50,602 bases of DNA, from the NCBI GenBank assembly GCA_902779675.1, contig CACZCK010000019.1, positions 1 through 50,602 of the forward strand. Reading direction: 5' to 3'. The DNA comes from an uncultured Coriobacteriaceae bacterium (lineage in GTDB: Bacteria; Actinomycetota; Coriobacteriia; Coriobacteriales; Atopobiaceae). The position numbers and the translations under genes were made by a program. The notes beneath the pieces were generated by a model. The model was given only the letters and a program-made list of their open reading frames with translations. It had not been told where the DNA came from and searched no databases. This document shows, in pieces, positions 16,553 through 24,818 of this stretch (position 1 is its first letter; each line of letters opens with the position of its first letter).

Positions 16553-17632
16553 ATGACCAAGATTCTCGGCGTTTCGTTTGGTACCAAGAATGGTAACAAC
16601 GATTCCATCTGCAAGGAGGTGCTCAAGGGTGCCCAGGAGGCTGGTTGCGAGGTCGAGTTCATCCGCGCCCAGGACCTGGACATCAAGCACTGCACTGGCT
16701 GCATCGCCTGCGTCAAGGCGCTCATGAGCGGCCGCGGCAACATGTGCGTCCACAAGGACGACTTCGACTGGCTGGCCTACAAGATGTTCACCTCCGACGG
16801 CATCATCATGGTCGACCCGATCTTCGAGACCGGTGCCTCGGGCCTGTTCCACACCATCATGGACCGCTTCGGGCCCCGCATGGACACCGGCAACAACTTC
16901 ATCGGCATGCAGATCGCCAAGGGCATCATCGAGCACGGCGGCAAGGGCACCATTCCGCCCGAGTGCGTCTTCCACACTGGCATCCCCGTGAGCTACATCG
17001 GCATCGGCGGCTCCGACTGGGGCACCCACATCCAGTCCGACCACCAGATCCAGTCCATGACCCCGGCTTGGAAGGTCATCGACAACGAGTGGATCGCCTG
17101 GTCCAAGACCGCCCTCATGAAGGACGAGGTCGTGGCGCGCGCCCATCAGATCGGCATCAACCTGGCCGAGGCCGCCAAGGATCCCGAGCACGCCGAGTAC
17201 AAGGGCGAGAAGGGCGTTTGTCCGCACTGCAACTGCAACGACTTCTACCTGTACCCCGGCACCAACCGCGCGGTCTGCGCCGTCTGCGGCCTGCAGGGCA
17301 AGATCGTCATCGACCTCAATGGCGCGGTGACCGTCGAGTACGCCGAGCATGACCTGACCGACGAGAACGGCAGCGTCATCTACGACGAGGACGGCGCTCC
17401 CGCCTTCCCCGGCATCTACGACGAGCAGGGTCGCGAGCGCGCCCACGACACCATGGGCGGCAAGCAGATCCATGGCGAGGACATCGGCAAGAACGAGGGC
17501 ATCCTGGCCGAGATGCAGAAGACGCCCGAGTACAAGGCCCGCGTTGCCGCGTACAAGGAGTTCCTGTCGCCCACCATGCCCGATGCGGACGACCGCTACG
17601 CCAAGTTCCAGGACCTCGGAACCCGTCAGTAA
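16553..17632 (+). CDS. Iron-sulfur flavoprotein with a C-terminal zinc ribbon
   Basis: This 359-residue protein has a flavodoxin-like FMN-reductase fold at the N-terminus (TKILGVSFGTKNGNNDSICK, phosphate loop). A compact cysteine motif C47-x2-C50-x2-C53-x11-C65 resembles the 4Fe-4S motif of archaeal and clostridial iron-sulfur flavoproteins. At about residues 224-247 are CPHCNCNDF and CAVCG, a zinc-ribbon-like pair not typical of that family. The acidic C-terminus (residues 290-359) is unassigned. It should carry FMN and pass electrons between an iron-sulfur donor and another flavin enzyme. ATG 16553, seven bases after GGAGAGGGG, was chosen over ATG 16547. A terminator follows, so it is probably a single-gene transcript beside the reductase. 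Confidence 0.7.
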   Translation: MTKILGVSFGTKNGNNDSICKEVLKGAQEAGCEVEFIRAQDLDIKHCTGCIACVKALMSGRGNMCVHKDDFDWLAYKMFTSDGIIMVDPIFETGASGLFHTIMDRFGPRMDTGNNFIGMQIAKGIIEHGGKGTIPPECVFHTGIPVSYIGIGGSDWGTHIQSDHQIQSMTPAWKVIDNEWIAWSKTALMKDEVVARAHQIGINLAEAAKDPEHAEYKGEKGVCPHCNCNDFYLYPGTNRAVCAVCGLQGKIVIDLNGAVTVEYAEHDLTDENGSVIYDEDGAPAFPGIYDEQGRERAHDTMGGKQIHGEDIGKNEGILAEMQKTPEYKARVAAYKEFLSPTMPDADDRYAKFQDLGTRQ

Positions 17633-17640
17633 TGCCTCGT

Positions 17641-17674
17641 AGGAGGCCCTTGTGCAAACGGACAAGGGCCTCCT
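17641..17674 (+). terminator. Terminator after the iron-sulfur flavoprotein gene
   Basis: A perfect 13-base-pair stem (AGGAGGCCCTTGT at 17641-17653, ACAAGGGCCTCCT at 17662-17674) begins eight bases after the stop codon. The following TTGCAC is a weak T-tract. Confidence 0.65.
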
Positions 17675-17811
17675 TGCACAAGGCAGCGCAACCTCGGTTG
17701 CGCACACATAGAATGGCGCTCTCACCTGTGAGAACGTTATGAACAGGGTAATTGGGCCGCTTGCACGTGCAGGCGGCCGCACGGATAGGTAAGCAGTACA
17801 AGGAGGATCGC
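17675..17811 (+). promoter_or_regulatory. Palindrome-rich control region of the reductase gene
   Basis: Three dyads are packed here: GCGCAACC-TC-GGTTGCGC at 17686-17703, TCTCAC-CT-GTGAGA near 17719-17732, and GGCCGC...GCGGCC near 17755-17779 around a TGCACGTGCA core. The first two are good candidate operators and the last lies in the likely leader. An AAGGAGGATCGC ribosome-binding site precedes 17812. Confidence 0.4.
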
Positions 17812-19353
17812 ATGGCAAAGCAGCTTGAGACCGATGTCGTCGTCGTTGCAGCAGGCCTCTCTGGCCTCGCGGCCGCCATCTCCGCGGCAGAGAATGGCGC
17901 GAGCGTCATCTGCCTGGAGAAGGCTTCCAACACCGGTGGTGCCGCCAACATGGGCATGGGCCCCTGCGCGGCTGGCTCTCCCGTCCAGAAGATGAGCGGC
18001 ATCACGCTCACCCCGGGCGAGCTCTTCCGTCGCCACATGTTCTATACGCACTACCAGGTCGACGCCAAGCTCGTCAAGGCCTACTACGACAAGTCCGGCG
18101 ACACCATCCAGTGGCTCATGGACATGGGCGTCGTGTTCAACTCCGTGCGTCCTGCCTTCCGCGCCGGCGAGCGCACCAAGGCCTACGCCGACGGTGAGTA
18201 CACCTGGCACGTCGTGCAGCCCGAGGACGGCTCCGAGCCCGGTCCGCGCGCCGCCACCACCATGACCAAGCGCATGACCGAGAAGGCCCAGGACCTGGGC
18301 GTCGAGTTCATGCTTGAGACCCCCGGCACCGGCCTGATCCAGGACGAGGACGGCAAGATCATCGGCGCCACCGCCGTCACCAAGGACGGCGAGGAGCTCG
18401 AGATCTCCGCCAAGGCCGTCATCGTCGCCACCGGCGGCTTTGGCCACAACGTCCAGATGATCCACGACAAGATCGGTCTGGACTGGGGCAAGAACCTGTT
18501 CTCCTTCGCCATCCCCGGTATGGACGGCGACGGCTTCAACATGTGCCACAAGGCCGGCGCGGGCCACACCCCCGTCACCATGGAGCTCATGTACCAGCTG
18601 CCCGACAACATGAACCACTTCTACGTCGAGGGCGCCTTCCGTCAGCCTTGCTACTGGTGCGACCGTCTGGGCGAGCGCTTCATGCCCGAGGACGAGGTCT
18701 TCAACACCACCTTCGTGGGCAACGCCATCAACCACCTGCCCGGCAAGGTCGGCTACGCCATCTTCGACGCCAACATGCTCAAGCGCTGGAAGAAGTACGG
18801 TCCCGACATCGTCTCGCACGTGCATCCGCATGACCTCTACGAGGGCTTCGAGGCTCAGTGGAACGCCGACCTCGACACCTACAAGGACGACGAGGGCAAC
18901 CCCTACATCGCCCAGGCCGACACCCTCGAGGAGCTCGCCGAGAAGCTCGGCATCGACGTCGACGGCTTCGTGGCTGCGGTCGAGGAGTACAACGAGATGT
19001 GCGCCGAGGGCTACGACGCCCTGTTCGAGAAGGACCGCCAGTACATGATCCCGCTGGAGGAGGGCCCCTTCTACGGCTGCAAGCAGTTCATGGGCGCCTA
19101 CGGCACCCTGGGTGGCGTGCTGGTCAACCACAGGCTCGAGGTCATGACCGACGACTACGAGAAGATCCCCGGCCTGTACTGCGTCGGTACCGACGCCTGC
19201 ACCATCTACGGTGACTCCTACAACTTCTGCATCCCTGGCAACACCATGGGCTTCTGCCTCAACTCCGGCCGCATCGCCGGCGAAAACGCAGCCATGCTCG
19301 CCTTCGAGGGTGGAGACGGCGACGATTGGGACGACGACGGCGAGTGGGACTAA
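17812..19353 (+). CDS. FAD-dependent fumarate-reductase-like flavoprotein
   Basis: The 513-residue protein opens with a dinucleotide fold, ETDVVVVAAGLSGLAAAISA (AAGLSG in place of GxGxxG), followed by CLEKASNTGGAANMG. KAVIVATGGFGHN, and the C-terminal CVGTDACTIYGDSYNF and NTMGFCLNSGRIAGENAA complete the FAD-binding domain. This is the flavin subunit fold of succinate dehydrogenase, fumarate reductase, urocanate reductase and related enoate reductases. It lacks a heme domain, a Tat or Sec signal and a covalent-FMN domain, so it is a soluble cytoplasmic reductase needing a partner donor. The substrate is unknown. An unsaturated or keto carboxylate is likely. The acidic tail (DGDDWDDDGEWD) is unusual. 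The flavoprotein upstream and the NuoG/GltD-like protein downstream are plausible donors. Confidence 0.8.
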   Translation: MAKQLETDVVVVAAGLSGLAAAISAAENGASVICLEKASNTGGAANMGMGPCAAGSPVQKMSGITLTPGELFRRHMFYTHYQVDAKLVKAYYDKSGDTIQWLMDMGVVFNSVRPAFRAGERTKAYADGEYTWHVVQPEDGSEPGPRAATTMTKRMTEKAQDLGVEFMLETPGTGLIQDEDGKIIGATAVTKDGEELEISAKAVIVATGGFGHNVQMIHDKIGLDWGKNLFSFAIPGMDGDGFNMCHKAGAGHTPVTMELMYQLPDNMNHFYVEGAFRQPCYWCDRLGERFMPEDEVFNTTFVGNAINHLPGKVGYAIFDANMLKRWKKYGPDIVSHVHPHDLYEGFEAQWNADLDTYKDDEGNPYIAQADTLEELAEKLGIDVDGFVAAVEEYNEMCAEGYDALFEKDRQYMIPLEEGPFYGCKQFMGAYGTLGGVLVNHRLEVMTDDYEKIPGLYCVGTDACTIYGDSYNFCIPGNTMGFCLNSGRIAGENAAMLAFEGGDGDDWDDDGEWD

Positions 19354-19379
19354 CCGCTAGCTGACGTCTGACGTGCCTT

Positions 19380-19407
19380 GCGGGGCCCCTTGTGCCGGGG
19401 GTCCCGC
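19380..19407 (+). terminator. Terminator after the fumarate-reductase-like gene
   Basis: A ten-pair GC stem (GCGGGGCCCC with GGGGTCCCGC, one wobble) is followed by TTTGC. It lies about 27 bases past the stop codon, inside the 178-base gap before the next gene. The rest of that gap shows no gene. Confidence 0.6.
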
Positions 19408-19531
19408 TTTGCACGTCTGTGCTGTCGTGCGAGCCGCCGTCAAAGGGACGGCCCGGGCGCCAGGGGGATGCCCGACAAGCCGACATGGTGGTGTGCCCGC
19501 ACCAGAACGTGAAGAGAAAGGAGAGGAGCAC

Positions 19532-21655
19532 ATGAAGCTCACGATCGATGGCCAGGTCGTCGAGGCGCATGAGGGTCAGTCTGTCCTCAATGCAGCGCTC
19601 GATGCAGGCATCTTCGTGCCCCATCTGTGCGGCCATCCCGACCTGGAGCCCATCGGCGGATGCGGCCTGTGCATGGTCGAGGTGGAGGGCGAGGCGGAGC
19701 CCGTCCGCGCCTGCATGACCAAGGCCGCCGACGGCATGGTCGTCAACACCAAGGGCGATGCGGCCGACAAGCTGCGCCGCCTGGCCATGGAGCTCATCCT
19801 GGCCACGCACCCGGCCGACTGCACCGGCTGCCCCAAGTACGGCGTCTGCGAGCTGCAGTCCATGTACCAGTACATGGGCGTCTCGCCGCAGCGCTGGCGC
19901 TGCAAGGGCCGCACCGTGCCCACCGACGACTCCAACCCGCTGATCACCCACGGCTTTACCCGCTGCATCCGCTGCGGCCGCTGCGTGCGCGCCTGCGAGG
20001 AGCTGCGCGGCGTGGGCGCCATCGGCTTCCATCGTGCCGAGGACGGCTCCATGCGCGTGGCCATCAACGGCGCGTCGCTGCAGGAGGCGGGCTGCCGCTT
20101 CTGTGGCGCCTGCATCGAGGTGTGCCCCACCGGCTCCATCGTCGACATGGTGGGCCTTGCCAAGGAGGGTCGCTCCCGCGAGGACAACATCGTCCCGTGC
20201 CGCAGCGGTTGCCCCGCGCACATCGACATCCCGCGCTACCTGCGCTACGTCAAGGCTGGCGAGTGGGAGAAGGCCACGGCCGTCGTGCGCGAGAAGGTGC
20301 CGTTCCCCGAGACGCTCGGCAACATCTGCACGCACAACTGCCAGGGCGAGTGCAAGCGCAACCACCTGCAGGGGCCCCTCTCCATCTGCCGCCTCAAGCG
20401 TGCCGCCGCGGTGCGCGACACTGGCGAGTGGAAGAGCCGCGTGCGCCACGAGCCCCTCACGGGCAAGAAGGTCGCCATCGTCGGCGCAGGCCCTGGCGGC
20501 CTGACCGCCGCTCTCTTCCTGGCTGAGAAGGGTCACAAGGTCACGGTCTTTGAGGCCAACGCCAAGGTCGGTGGCCAGATGCGCTACGGCATCCCGGCCT
20601 ACCGCCTGCCCGACAAGATCGTGGACGGCGAGGTCGATACCATCCTGGAGATCAGCCAGGGCTCTGATCCCGAGCCGCGCATCGAGATCAAGTGCAACGA
20701 GCGCGTCAAGGACGTCAAGGCGCTGCTGGGCCAGGGCTATGACGCCGTGCTGGTGACTGTGGGCACCTTCCAGGGCAACGTGCTGCCCATGAAGGGTCAC
20801 GACCTGCAGAACGTCTACGTCAACACCGAGTTCCTCAAGGCTGCCCGCGAGGGCAACCCGCAGCCCGTCGAGGGTGGCCGCGTGGTGGTGCTGGGCGGCG
20901 GCAACGTTGCCTACGACTGCGCGCGTACCGCCGTGCGCCTGGGCGCCGCAAGCGTCGACGTGGCCTGCCTTGAGGCCGAGGCCGTCATGACCTCTACGCC
21001 CGAGGAGCGCGAGGAGGCTGCGGAGGAGGGCGTCGTGCTGCACGATGCCTACGCCTTCACCTCCATCAACGACGACGGCACCGGCAAGGTCGGCTCGATG
21101 ACCATCCACAAGATCGCCAAGTTCTACTTCGATGAGAACCACCGCGCGGTGACCGAGCTGGTGGAGGGTGGCGAGCTCACGCTGCCGGCCGACTACGTCA
21201 TCTTTGGCGTGGGCCAGAAGCCCGAGGACACCATGGGCATGGGCCTCGAGCTCACGCACGGGCCGTACCTGGTGGCCGACGATGCCCTTCAGACCAGCGA
21301 GCCGGGCATCTTTGCCGCCGGCGACGTGGTCACGGGCACCAAGAGCGTCATCGCCGCCATCGCCGGTGGTCGCGACGCGGCCAGCTCCATTGACCGCTAC
21401 CTGGGTGGCGACGGCGACATCTCCGCCGAGCTGCTCGACCCGGAGGAGCCCGAGAAGGAGCTGGGCAAGGCTCCTGCCGAGTTCTACACCGGCGCGGTCC
21501 TGCCGCAGTTTGTGCCCGCCAGCGAGCGCAAGGGCAACTTCGAGACCTTCGAGTGCCCATTCACCGAGGATGAGGCCAAGTGCGAGGCCAGCCGCTGCCT
21601 GCAGTGCGACCTGCGCCTGACCATCACCAAGCCGCGTCTGTGGAACGAATACTAA
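19532..21655 (+). CDS. NuoG-GltD-like iron-sulfur FAD NAD(P)H oxidoreductase
   Basis: This 707-residue protein fuses two electron-transfer modules. Residues 1-75 are a 2Fe-2S ferredoxin domain with ligands C33, C44, C47 and C61. A His-Cys cluster segment typical of NuoG and iron hydrogenases follows (HPADCTGCPKYGVCELQ), then two 4Fe-4S motifs (CIRCGRCVRAC and CRFCGACIEVCP). After a GltD-type cysteine region (RSGCPAHIDIPRYLRYVKAG, then CTHNCQGECKRNHL) comes a FAD fold (VAIVGAGPGGLTAALFLAEK) and a second NAD(P) fold (RVVVLGGGNVAYDCARTAVR). It resembles NADPH-dependent glutamate synthase small subunits and ferredoxin:NAD(P) oxidoreductases. It should take electrons from NAD(P)H and feed ferredoxin-like carriers. 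AAAGGAGAGGAGC supports ATG 19532. It forms an operon with the next gene, 13 bases away. Confidence 0.8.
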   Translation: MKLTIDGQVVEAHEGQSVLNAALDAGIFVPHLCGHPDLEPIGGCGLCMVEVEGEAEPVRACMTKAADGMVVNTKGDAADKLRRLAMELILATHPADCTGCPKYGVCELQSMYQYMGVSPQRWRCKGRTVPTDDSNPLITHGFTRCIRCGRCVRACEELRGVGAIGFHRAEDGSMRVAINGASLQEAGCRFCGACIEVCPTGSIVDMVGLAKEGRSREDNIVPCRSGCPAHIDIPRYLRYVKAGEWEKATAVVREKVPFPETLGNICTHNCQGECKRNHLQGPLSICRLKRAAAVRDTGEWKSRVRHEPLTGKKVAIVGAGPGGLTAALFLAEKGHKVTVFEANAKVGGQMRYGIPAYRLPDKIVDGEVDTILEISQGSDPEPRIEIKCNERVKDVKALLGQGYDAVLVTVGTFQGNVLPMKGHDLQNVYVNTEFLKAAREGNPQPVEGGRVVVLGGGNVAYDCARTAVRLGAASVDVACLEAEAVMTSTPEEREEAAEEGVVLHDAYAFTSINDDGTGKVGSMTIHKIAKFYFDENHRAVTELVEGGELTLPADYVIFGVGQKPEDTMGMGLELTHGPYLVADDALQTSEPGIFAAGDVVTGTKSVIAAIAGGRDAASSIDRYLGGDGDISAELLDPEEPEKELGKAPAEFYTGAVLPQFVPASERKGNFETFECPFTEDEAKCEASRCLQCDLRLTITKPRLWNEY

Positions 21656-21668
21656 GGGAGGGGGAACC

Positions 21669-22391
21669 ATGGACTACGCAATCACTGCTGCCACCACGAC
21701 GGTCAACGACCTGCTTGCCGCCGCTGGCGCCTCTGCCGAAGGGCTCAAGGCGGTCTGGATCTCCTATCCCACCGCCACGTTCGTGACGCCCGACCACTTT
21801 GGCGAGACCATCGAGGTCGGCGATGGCACGCTGAGGACCTACGACGACAAGAGCTGCATGGCCGACGCCCTGCTCGCGGTAGTCAACGAGCTGCGCATGG
21901 CCACCGAGTGTACCTGCACCTTTGGGCACGAGGGCGGCTACCAGATCGCCACGATTCTCACCGACATCTGCTCCAAGAAGGGCAAGCCGGGCGACCTCGC
22001 GCTCATGCGCGACCTTGCGCCGGTCATGACCAGCCAGGCCATCTGTGGCGAGGGCCGCGCCATCGGGCGTGCCGTTAGCCAGGCACTGGATGCCTTTGGC
22101 CCCGAAATCGAAGGCCACATCACCAAGAAGGTGTGCGTTGCCGGTGCCTGCAAGGCATTCCAGACGTATCATATTCTGGTGAGCAAGTGCACCGGCTGCG
22201 GCAAGTGCCTCAAGGCCTGTGACGACGACGCCATCCTGGGTAAGCCCAAGTTCGTGCACGTCATCGTGCAGAAGAACTGCGTCCAGTGCAACAAGTGCCT
22301 GGAGGCCTGCCCGGAGGGTGCCGTGGTGACGGCTGGTGCCACCAAGCCCAAGACGCCGCCCAAGCCCATTCCAGTGCGGCGCAAGAAGTAA
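21669..22391 (+). CDS. NuoF-C-terminal-like iron-sulfur protein with two ferredoxin motifs
   Basis: The 240-residue product has an unassigned N-terminus. Residues 78-155 resemble the C-terminal helical domain of NuoF/HndC (ECTCTFGHEGGYQIATILTD, then ICSKKGKPGDLALMRDLAPV and SQAICGEGRAIGRAV). Next come two 4Fe-4S ferredoxin motifs (CTGCGKCLKACDDDAI and CVQCNKCLEACPEGAV) and a Pro/Lys-rich tail. The NADH- and FMN-binding half of NuoF is absent. The cysteine motif normally reading CGxCxPCREG has lost at least one ligand, with Gly-His in its place. It probably works as an electron-relay subunit of the preceding 707-residue protein. A GGAGGGGG ribosome-binding site precedes the ATG. Confidence 0.7.
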   Translation: MDYAITAATTTVNDLLAAAGASAEGLKAVWISYPTATFVTPDHFGETIEVGDGTLRTYDDKSCMADALLAVVNELRMATECTCTFGHEGGYQIATILTDICSKKGKPGDLALMRDLAPVMTSQAICGEGRAIGRAVSQALDAFGPEIEGHITKKVCVAGACKAFQTYHILVSKCTGCGKCLKACDDDAILGKPKFVHVIVQKNCVQCNKCLEACPEGAVVTAGATKPKTPPKPIPVRRKK

Positions 22392-22421
22392 CAGGGGATA
22401 GGGGAAGGGACCCTTGTGAGG

Positions 22422-22446
22422 AGGCCGGCAGCTTGAGCTGCCGGCC
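22422..22446 (+). terminator. Terminator of the NuoG/NuoF-like operon
   Basis: A near-perfect stem (AGGCCGGCAGC with GCTGCCGGCCT) and the loop TTGA lie about 30 bases past the stop codon. TTCGCC follows. Confidence 0.65.
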
Positions 22447-22458
22447 TTCGCCATCTTC

Positions 22459-22499
22459 GACAGAAAGGGGTGACAGAAAGGGGGTTACCCCTTTCTGTC
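22459..22499. repeat. AAAGGGG/CCCCTTT palindrome with an extra direct copy
   Basis: GACAGAAAGGGG at 22459-22470 is repeated at 22472-22483. The second copy forms a perfect 12-base-pair hairpin with CCCCTTTCTGTC at 22488-22499 (loop GTTA). Related palindromes occur at 24713-24804 and 29101-29127, always between genes. The rest of the 22392-22632 gap shows no gene. Confidence 0.6.
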
Positions 22500-22632
22500 C
22501 ACTCTCTGTGCGCGAAGGGCTGGCTACGTAGTTTGGTGGTTGTTCGCTGCTCCTAACTGTGGGTGGGGCATGAGCCTGCTGCGTGTGGGTATACTTGCTG
22601 CTGGCAAACGTTTCCAAAGAGAAGGAAGTGCT

Positions 22633-23772
22633 ATGGCTAGCAATCCCGTGAGGATCGCCCTCATTACCGGCTATCTGGGTGCCGGCAAGACCACGCTGCT
22701 CAACAACATCCTGGCCAACGACCGCGGCGTCCGCGCTGCCGTCATCGTCAACGACATCGGCGAGGTCAACATCGATGCCGACCTCATCGCCCGCGGTGGC
22801 GTGGTCAACAAGGCCGACGAGAACCTCGTGCCGCTCACCAACGGCTGCATCTGCTGCACCCTGGCCGACGACCTGGCGCGTCAGCTCACCGAGCTGGCCG
22901 AGTCGGGCAAGTTCGACCACATCATCATCGAGGCCTCGGGCATCTGCGAGCCCATTCCCATCGCCTTTACCATCGACAATTTCTGCAAGCAGGAGGCCAT
23001 GCGCGGCCTCGAGATCGACCTCGACAACATCATCGCCGTGGTCGACAGCAAGCGCATGTTCGACCAGTTCCACGGCGGTCGCGACCTGTTGGCCGACGAC
23101 ATCGACGAAGAGGACATCGAGGCCCTGCTCATCCAGCAGATCGAGTTCTGCACCACCATGGTGCTCAACAAGGCCGACCTGGTGAGCCCCGAGCAGCTTG
23201 CCGAGCTGCGCGCGCTGGTGCGCGGCCTGCAGAAGGAGGCCAAGATCATCGAGGCCGACCACGGCCAGGTCGACATCGACGAGATGCTCTCTACCAACCG
23301 CTTTGACTTCAACGCCGCCTACGAGTCGGCCGCCTGGATGGATGCCATGGAGCATCCCGAGGAGCATGAGGACCCCGAGGTGCTGGAGTACGACATCCAG
23401 ACCTTTGTGTACGAGCGCCGCAAGCCTTTTGATATGGACCAGCTGCAGCAGTTTGCCCAGAACTGGCCTGACGAGATCATCCGCTGCAAGGGTCTGGCCT
23501 GGTTTGCCGACGACCCCAACATGGCTTACGTCTTCGAGCAGGCGGGCCACCAGATTCACCTGCAGGAGAACGGCCTGTTCGTTGACTCCGCGCCCGACGA
23601 GGAGCGCGAGAAGATCATCGCGGCAAACCCCGAGATCATGGAGCAGTGGGATCCGGAGGTCGGCGACCGCATGACCAAGCTGGTGGTGATCGGCCGTCAC
23701 ATGGACAAGGATCAGGTCATCACGGGCTTCGACTCCTGCCTCGTGGACTGGAAGCGCGACGAGCTGTACTAG
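22633..23772 (+). CDS. CobW/COG0523-family GTPase, putative metallochaperone
   Basis: The 379-residue G3E-family GTPase has the Walker A loop ITGYLGAGKTTLLNNIL. It also has the metal-binding motif NGCICCTL with C72, C74 and C75, a Glu-rich ligand region (IIIEASGICEP, switch II) and NKAD for guanine recognition. The C-terminal domain (about residues 250-379) is the family's variable CobW_C part. Such proteins use GTP to load zinc, cobalt, nickel or iron into client enzymes. No Zur box or metal-enzyme gene adjoins it, so the metal is open. In this setting, iron-sulfur or zinc-ribbon clients are possible. ATG 22633 follows GAGAAGGAAG. It is flanked by terminators and appears monocistronic. Confidence 0.85.
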   Translation: MASNPVRIALITGYLGAGKTTLLNNILANDRGVRAAVIVNDIGEVNIDADLIARGGVVNKADENLVPLTNGCICCTLADDLARQLTELAESGKFDHIIIEASGICEPIPIAFTIDNFCKQEAMRGLEIDLDNIIAVVDSKRMFDQFHGGRDLLADDIDEEDIEALLIQQIEFCTTMVLNKADLVSPEQLAELRALVRGLQKEAKIIEADHGQVDIDEMLSTNRFDFNAAYESAAWMDAMEHPEEHEDPEVLEYDIQTFVYERRKPFDMDQLQQFAQNWPDEIIRCKGLAWFADDPNMAYVFEQAGHQIHLQENGLFVDSAPDEEREKIIAANPEIMEQWDPEVGDRMTKLVVIGRHMDKDQVITGFDSCLVDWKRDELY

Positions 23773-23810
23773 GCCGCACGCTTGCCGTCCTGGCAACTGG
23801 TTCAAAGGCT

Positions 23811-23908
23811 CATATGCCGAGCTCAGCTGCCGTTGGCATATTTTACGGTCTGTAGGTTTTACTATGCGCATAGTGTCGGGAGTGCCGTGTCGGGCTCCCG
23901 GCACTTTT
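23811..23908 (+). terminator. Tandem terminators after the CobW gene
   Basis: First, ATATGCC/GGCATAT (about 23812-23842) is followed by TTTTA. Second, AGTGCCG (23881-23887) pairs with CGGCACT (23899-23905) and is followed by TTTT. The second lies just ahead of the regulator gene at 23937 and could also act as an attenuator for it. Confidence 0.6.
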
Positions 23909-23936
23909 TGTGTACGCCAAGCTGCGAAGGATGGCC

Positions 23937-24704
23937 ATGATCTACGACAAGCTCACCGTCGCGCTGCTGGGGACCCTTGCCAGCGAGAGCCGCGACTCGA
24001 CCAACGCCCATATCGCCCGCTACCTGTTGTCGCACCAGGACGAGCTGGAGGTCCTGTCGGTCAAAGCGTTGGCGCAGGCCTGCAACGTGGGCACGGGCAC
24101 CGTGTCGCGCTTCTGCCGCGAGGTGGGCTTCGCCGACTTCGACGAGCTGCGTCAGGGCATTGCCGGCACGCAGCGAACCTACGAGCAGATTGGCGTCGGT
24201 GACACGCCAGAGGTGCGAGGGCTCGAACTTTGCGCCGCCGTCTCGTCGGCGCTGGGGCAGGCGGTATCGGGTGTGGACTGGGGGGCGCTCGATCGCCTGG
24301 TTGGCGACCTGCTCTCCTATGAGCGCATCTCGGTGTTCGGTATGCTCAAGGCGCAAGCTGCGGCCGTCGACCTGCAGGTTGACCTGCTGATGCAGGGCAT
24401 CTGTGCCGATACCTGCGTGAGTCACGCCGAGCAGCTCGATCGCATTGCCAAGGCGGGATCGGATGAGCTCGTCGTGGTCTTCTCGTACACGGGCAGCTAC
24501 TTTGATGCGCACGACCTGACCGAGGCCATGCGCCGTGTTGACCGTCCCAAGATCTGGGTGGTGTGCGGACGGCGCCACCAGCTGCCGCCCTTCGTGGCCG
24601 ACCGCCTGCTGTTTACCTCATCGGGGTCGCAGGCCGGCCATCCGTACCAGTTGGAGCTTGTGGCGGGCCTCATTGCCCAGGAGCTCGTACGCCGGCAGGG
24701 GTGA
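23937..24704 (+). CDS. MurR/RpiR-family transcriptional regulator
   Basis: The 255-residue protein has the RpiR N-terminal helix-turn-helix (ELEVLSVKALAQACNVGTGT, then VSRFCREVGFADFDELR). A C-terminal SIS-like fold follows (residues 105-250) with SVFGMLKAQAAAVDLQ and DELVVVFSYTGSYFDAHDL. RpiR regulators sense sugar phosphates through SIS domains and usually control sugar or amino-sugar genes. Here the SIS motif lacks the usual Ser-rich GxSGxS loop, so ligand binding may differ. ATG 23937 has AAGG six bases before it. ATG 23931 and GTG 23910 are in-frame alternatives. The nearest sugar gene is the alpha-glucosidase at 27429, but no operon link is visible. Confidence 0.75.
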   Translation: MIYDKLTVALLGTLASESRDSTNAHIARYLLSHQDELEVLSVKALAQACNVGTGTVSRFCREVGFADFDELRQGIAGTQRTYEQIGVGDTPEVRGLELCAAVSSALGQAVSGVDWGALDRLVGDLLSYERISVFGMLKAQAAAVDLQVDLLMQGICADTCVSHAEQLDRIAKAGSDELVVVFSYTGSYFDAHDLTEAMRRVDRPKIWVVCGRRHQLPPFVADRLLFTSSGSQAGHPYQLELVAGLIAQELVRRQG

Positions 24705-24712
24705 TCATCCTC

Positions 24713-24804
24713 GCGCAAAAGGGGTACTCCCCTGCGCGCGAAGAGCCGTCTGCCCTTGGTGGGGGGCATGCTCTTTTGCACGCAGGGGAGTACCCCTTTT
24801 GCGC
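24713..24804. repeat. Perfect 24-base inverted repeat between converging genes
   Basis: The 24 bases at 24713-24736 are exactly complementary to 24781-24804. Each arm contains AAAAGGGGTACTCCCC. An inner GAAGAGC/GCTCTTTT pairing extends the structure. It lies between the converging RpiR and MarR genes, where it can terminate both. Its length and kinship with the palindromes at 22459 and 29101 make it look like a dispersed repeat family as well. Confidence 0.75.
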
Positions 24805-24818
24805 TTAGGTGAGCTTGC

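Noticed and set aside
19259..21670. An 803-codon minus-strand open frame.
   Set aside because: It is antisense to the NuoG-GltD-like gene, whose iron-sulfur and FAD motifs are unmistakable.
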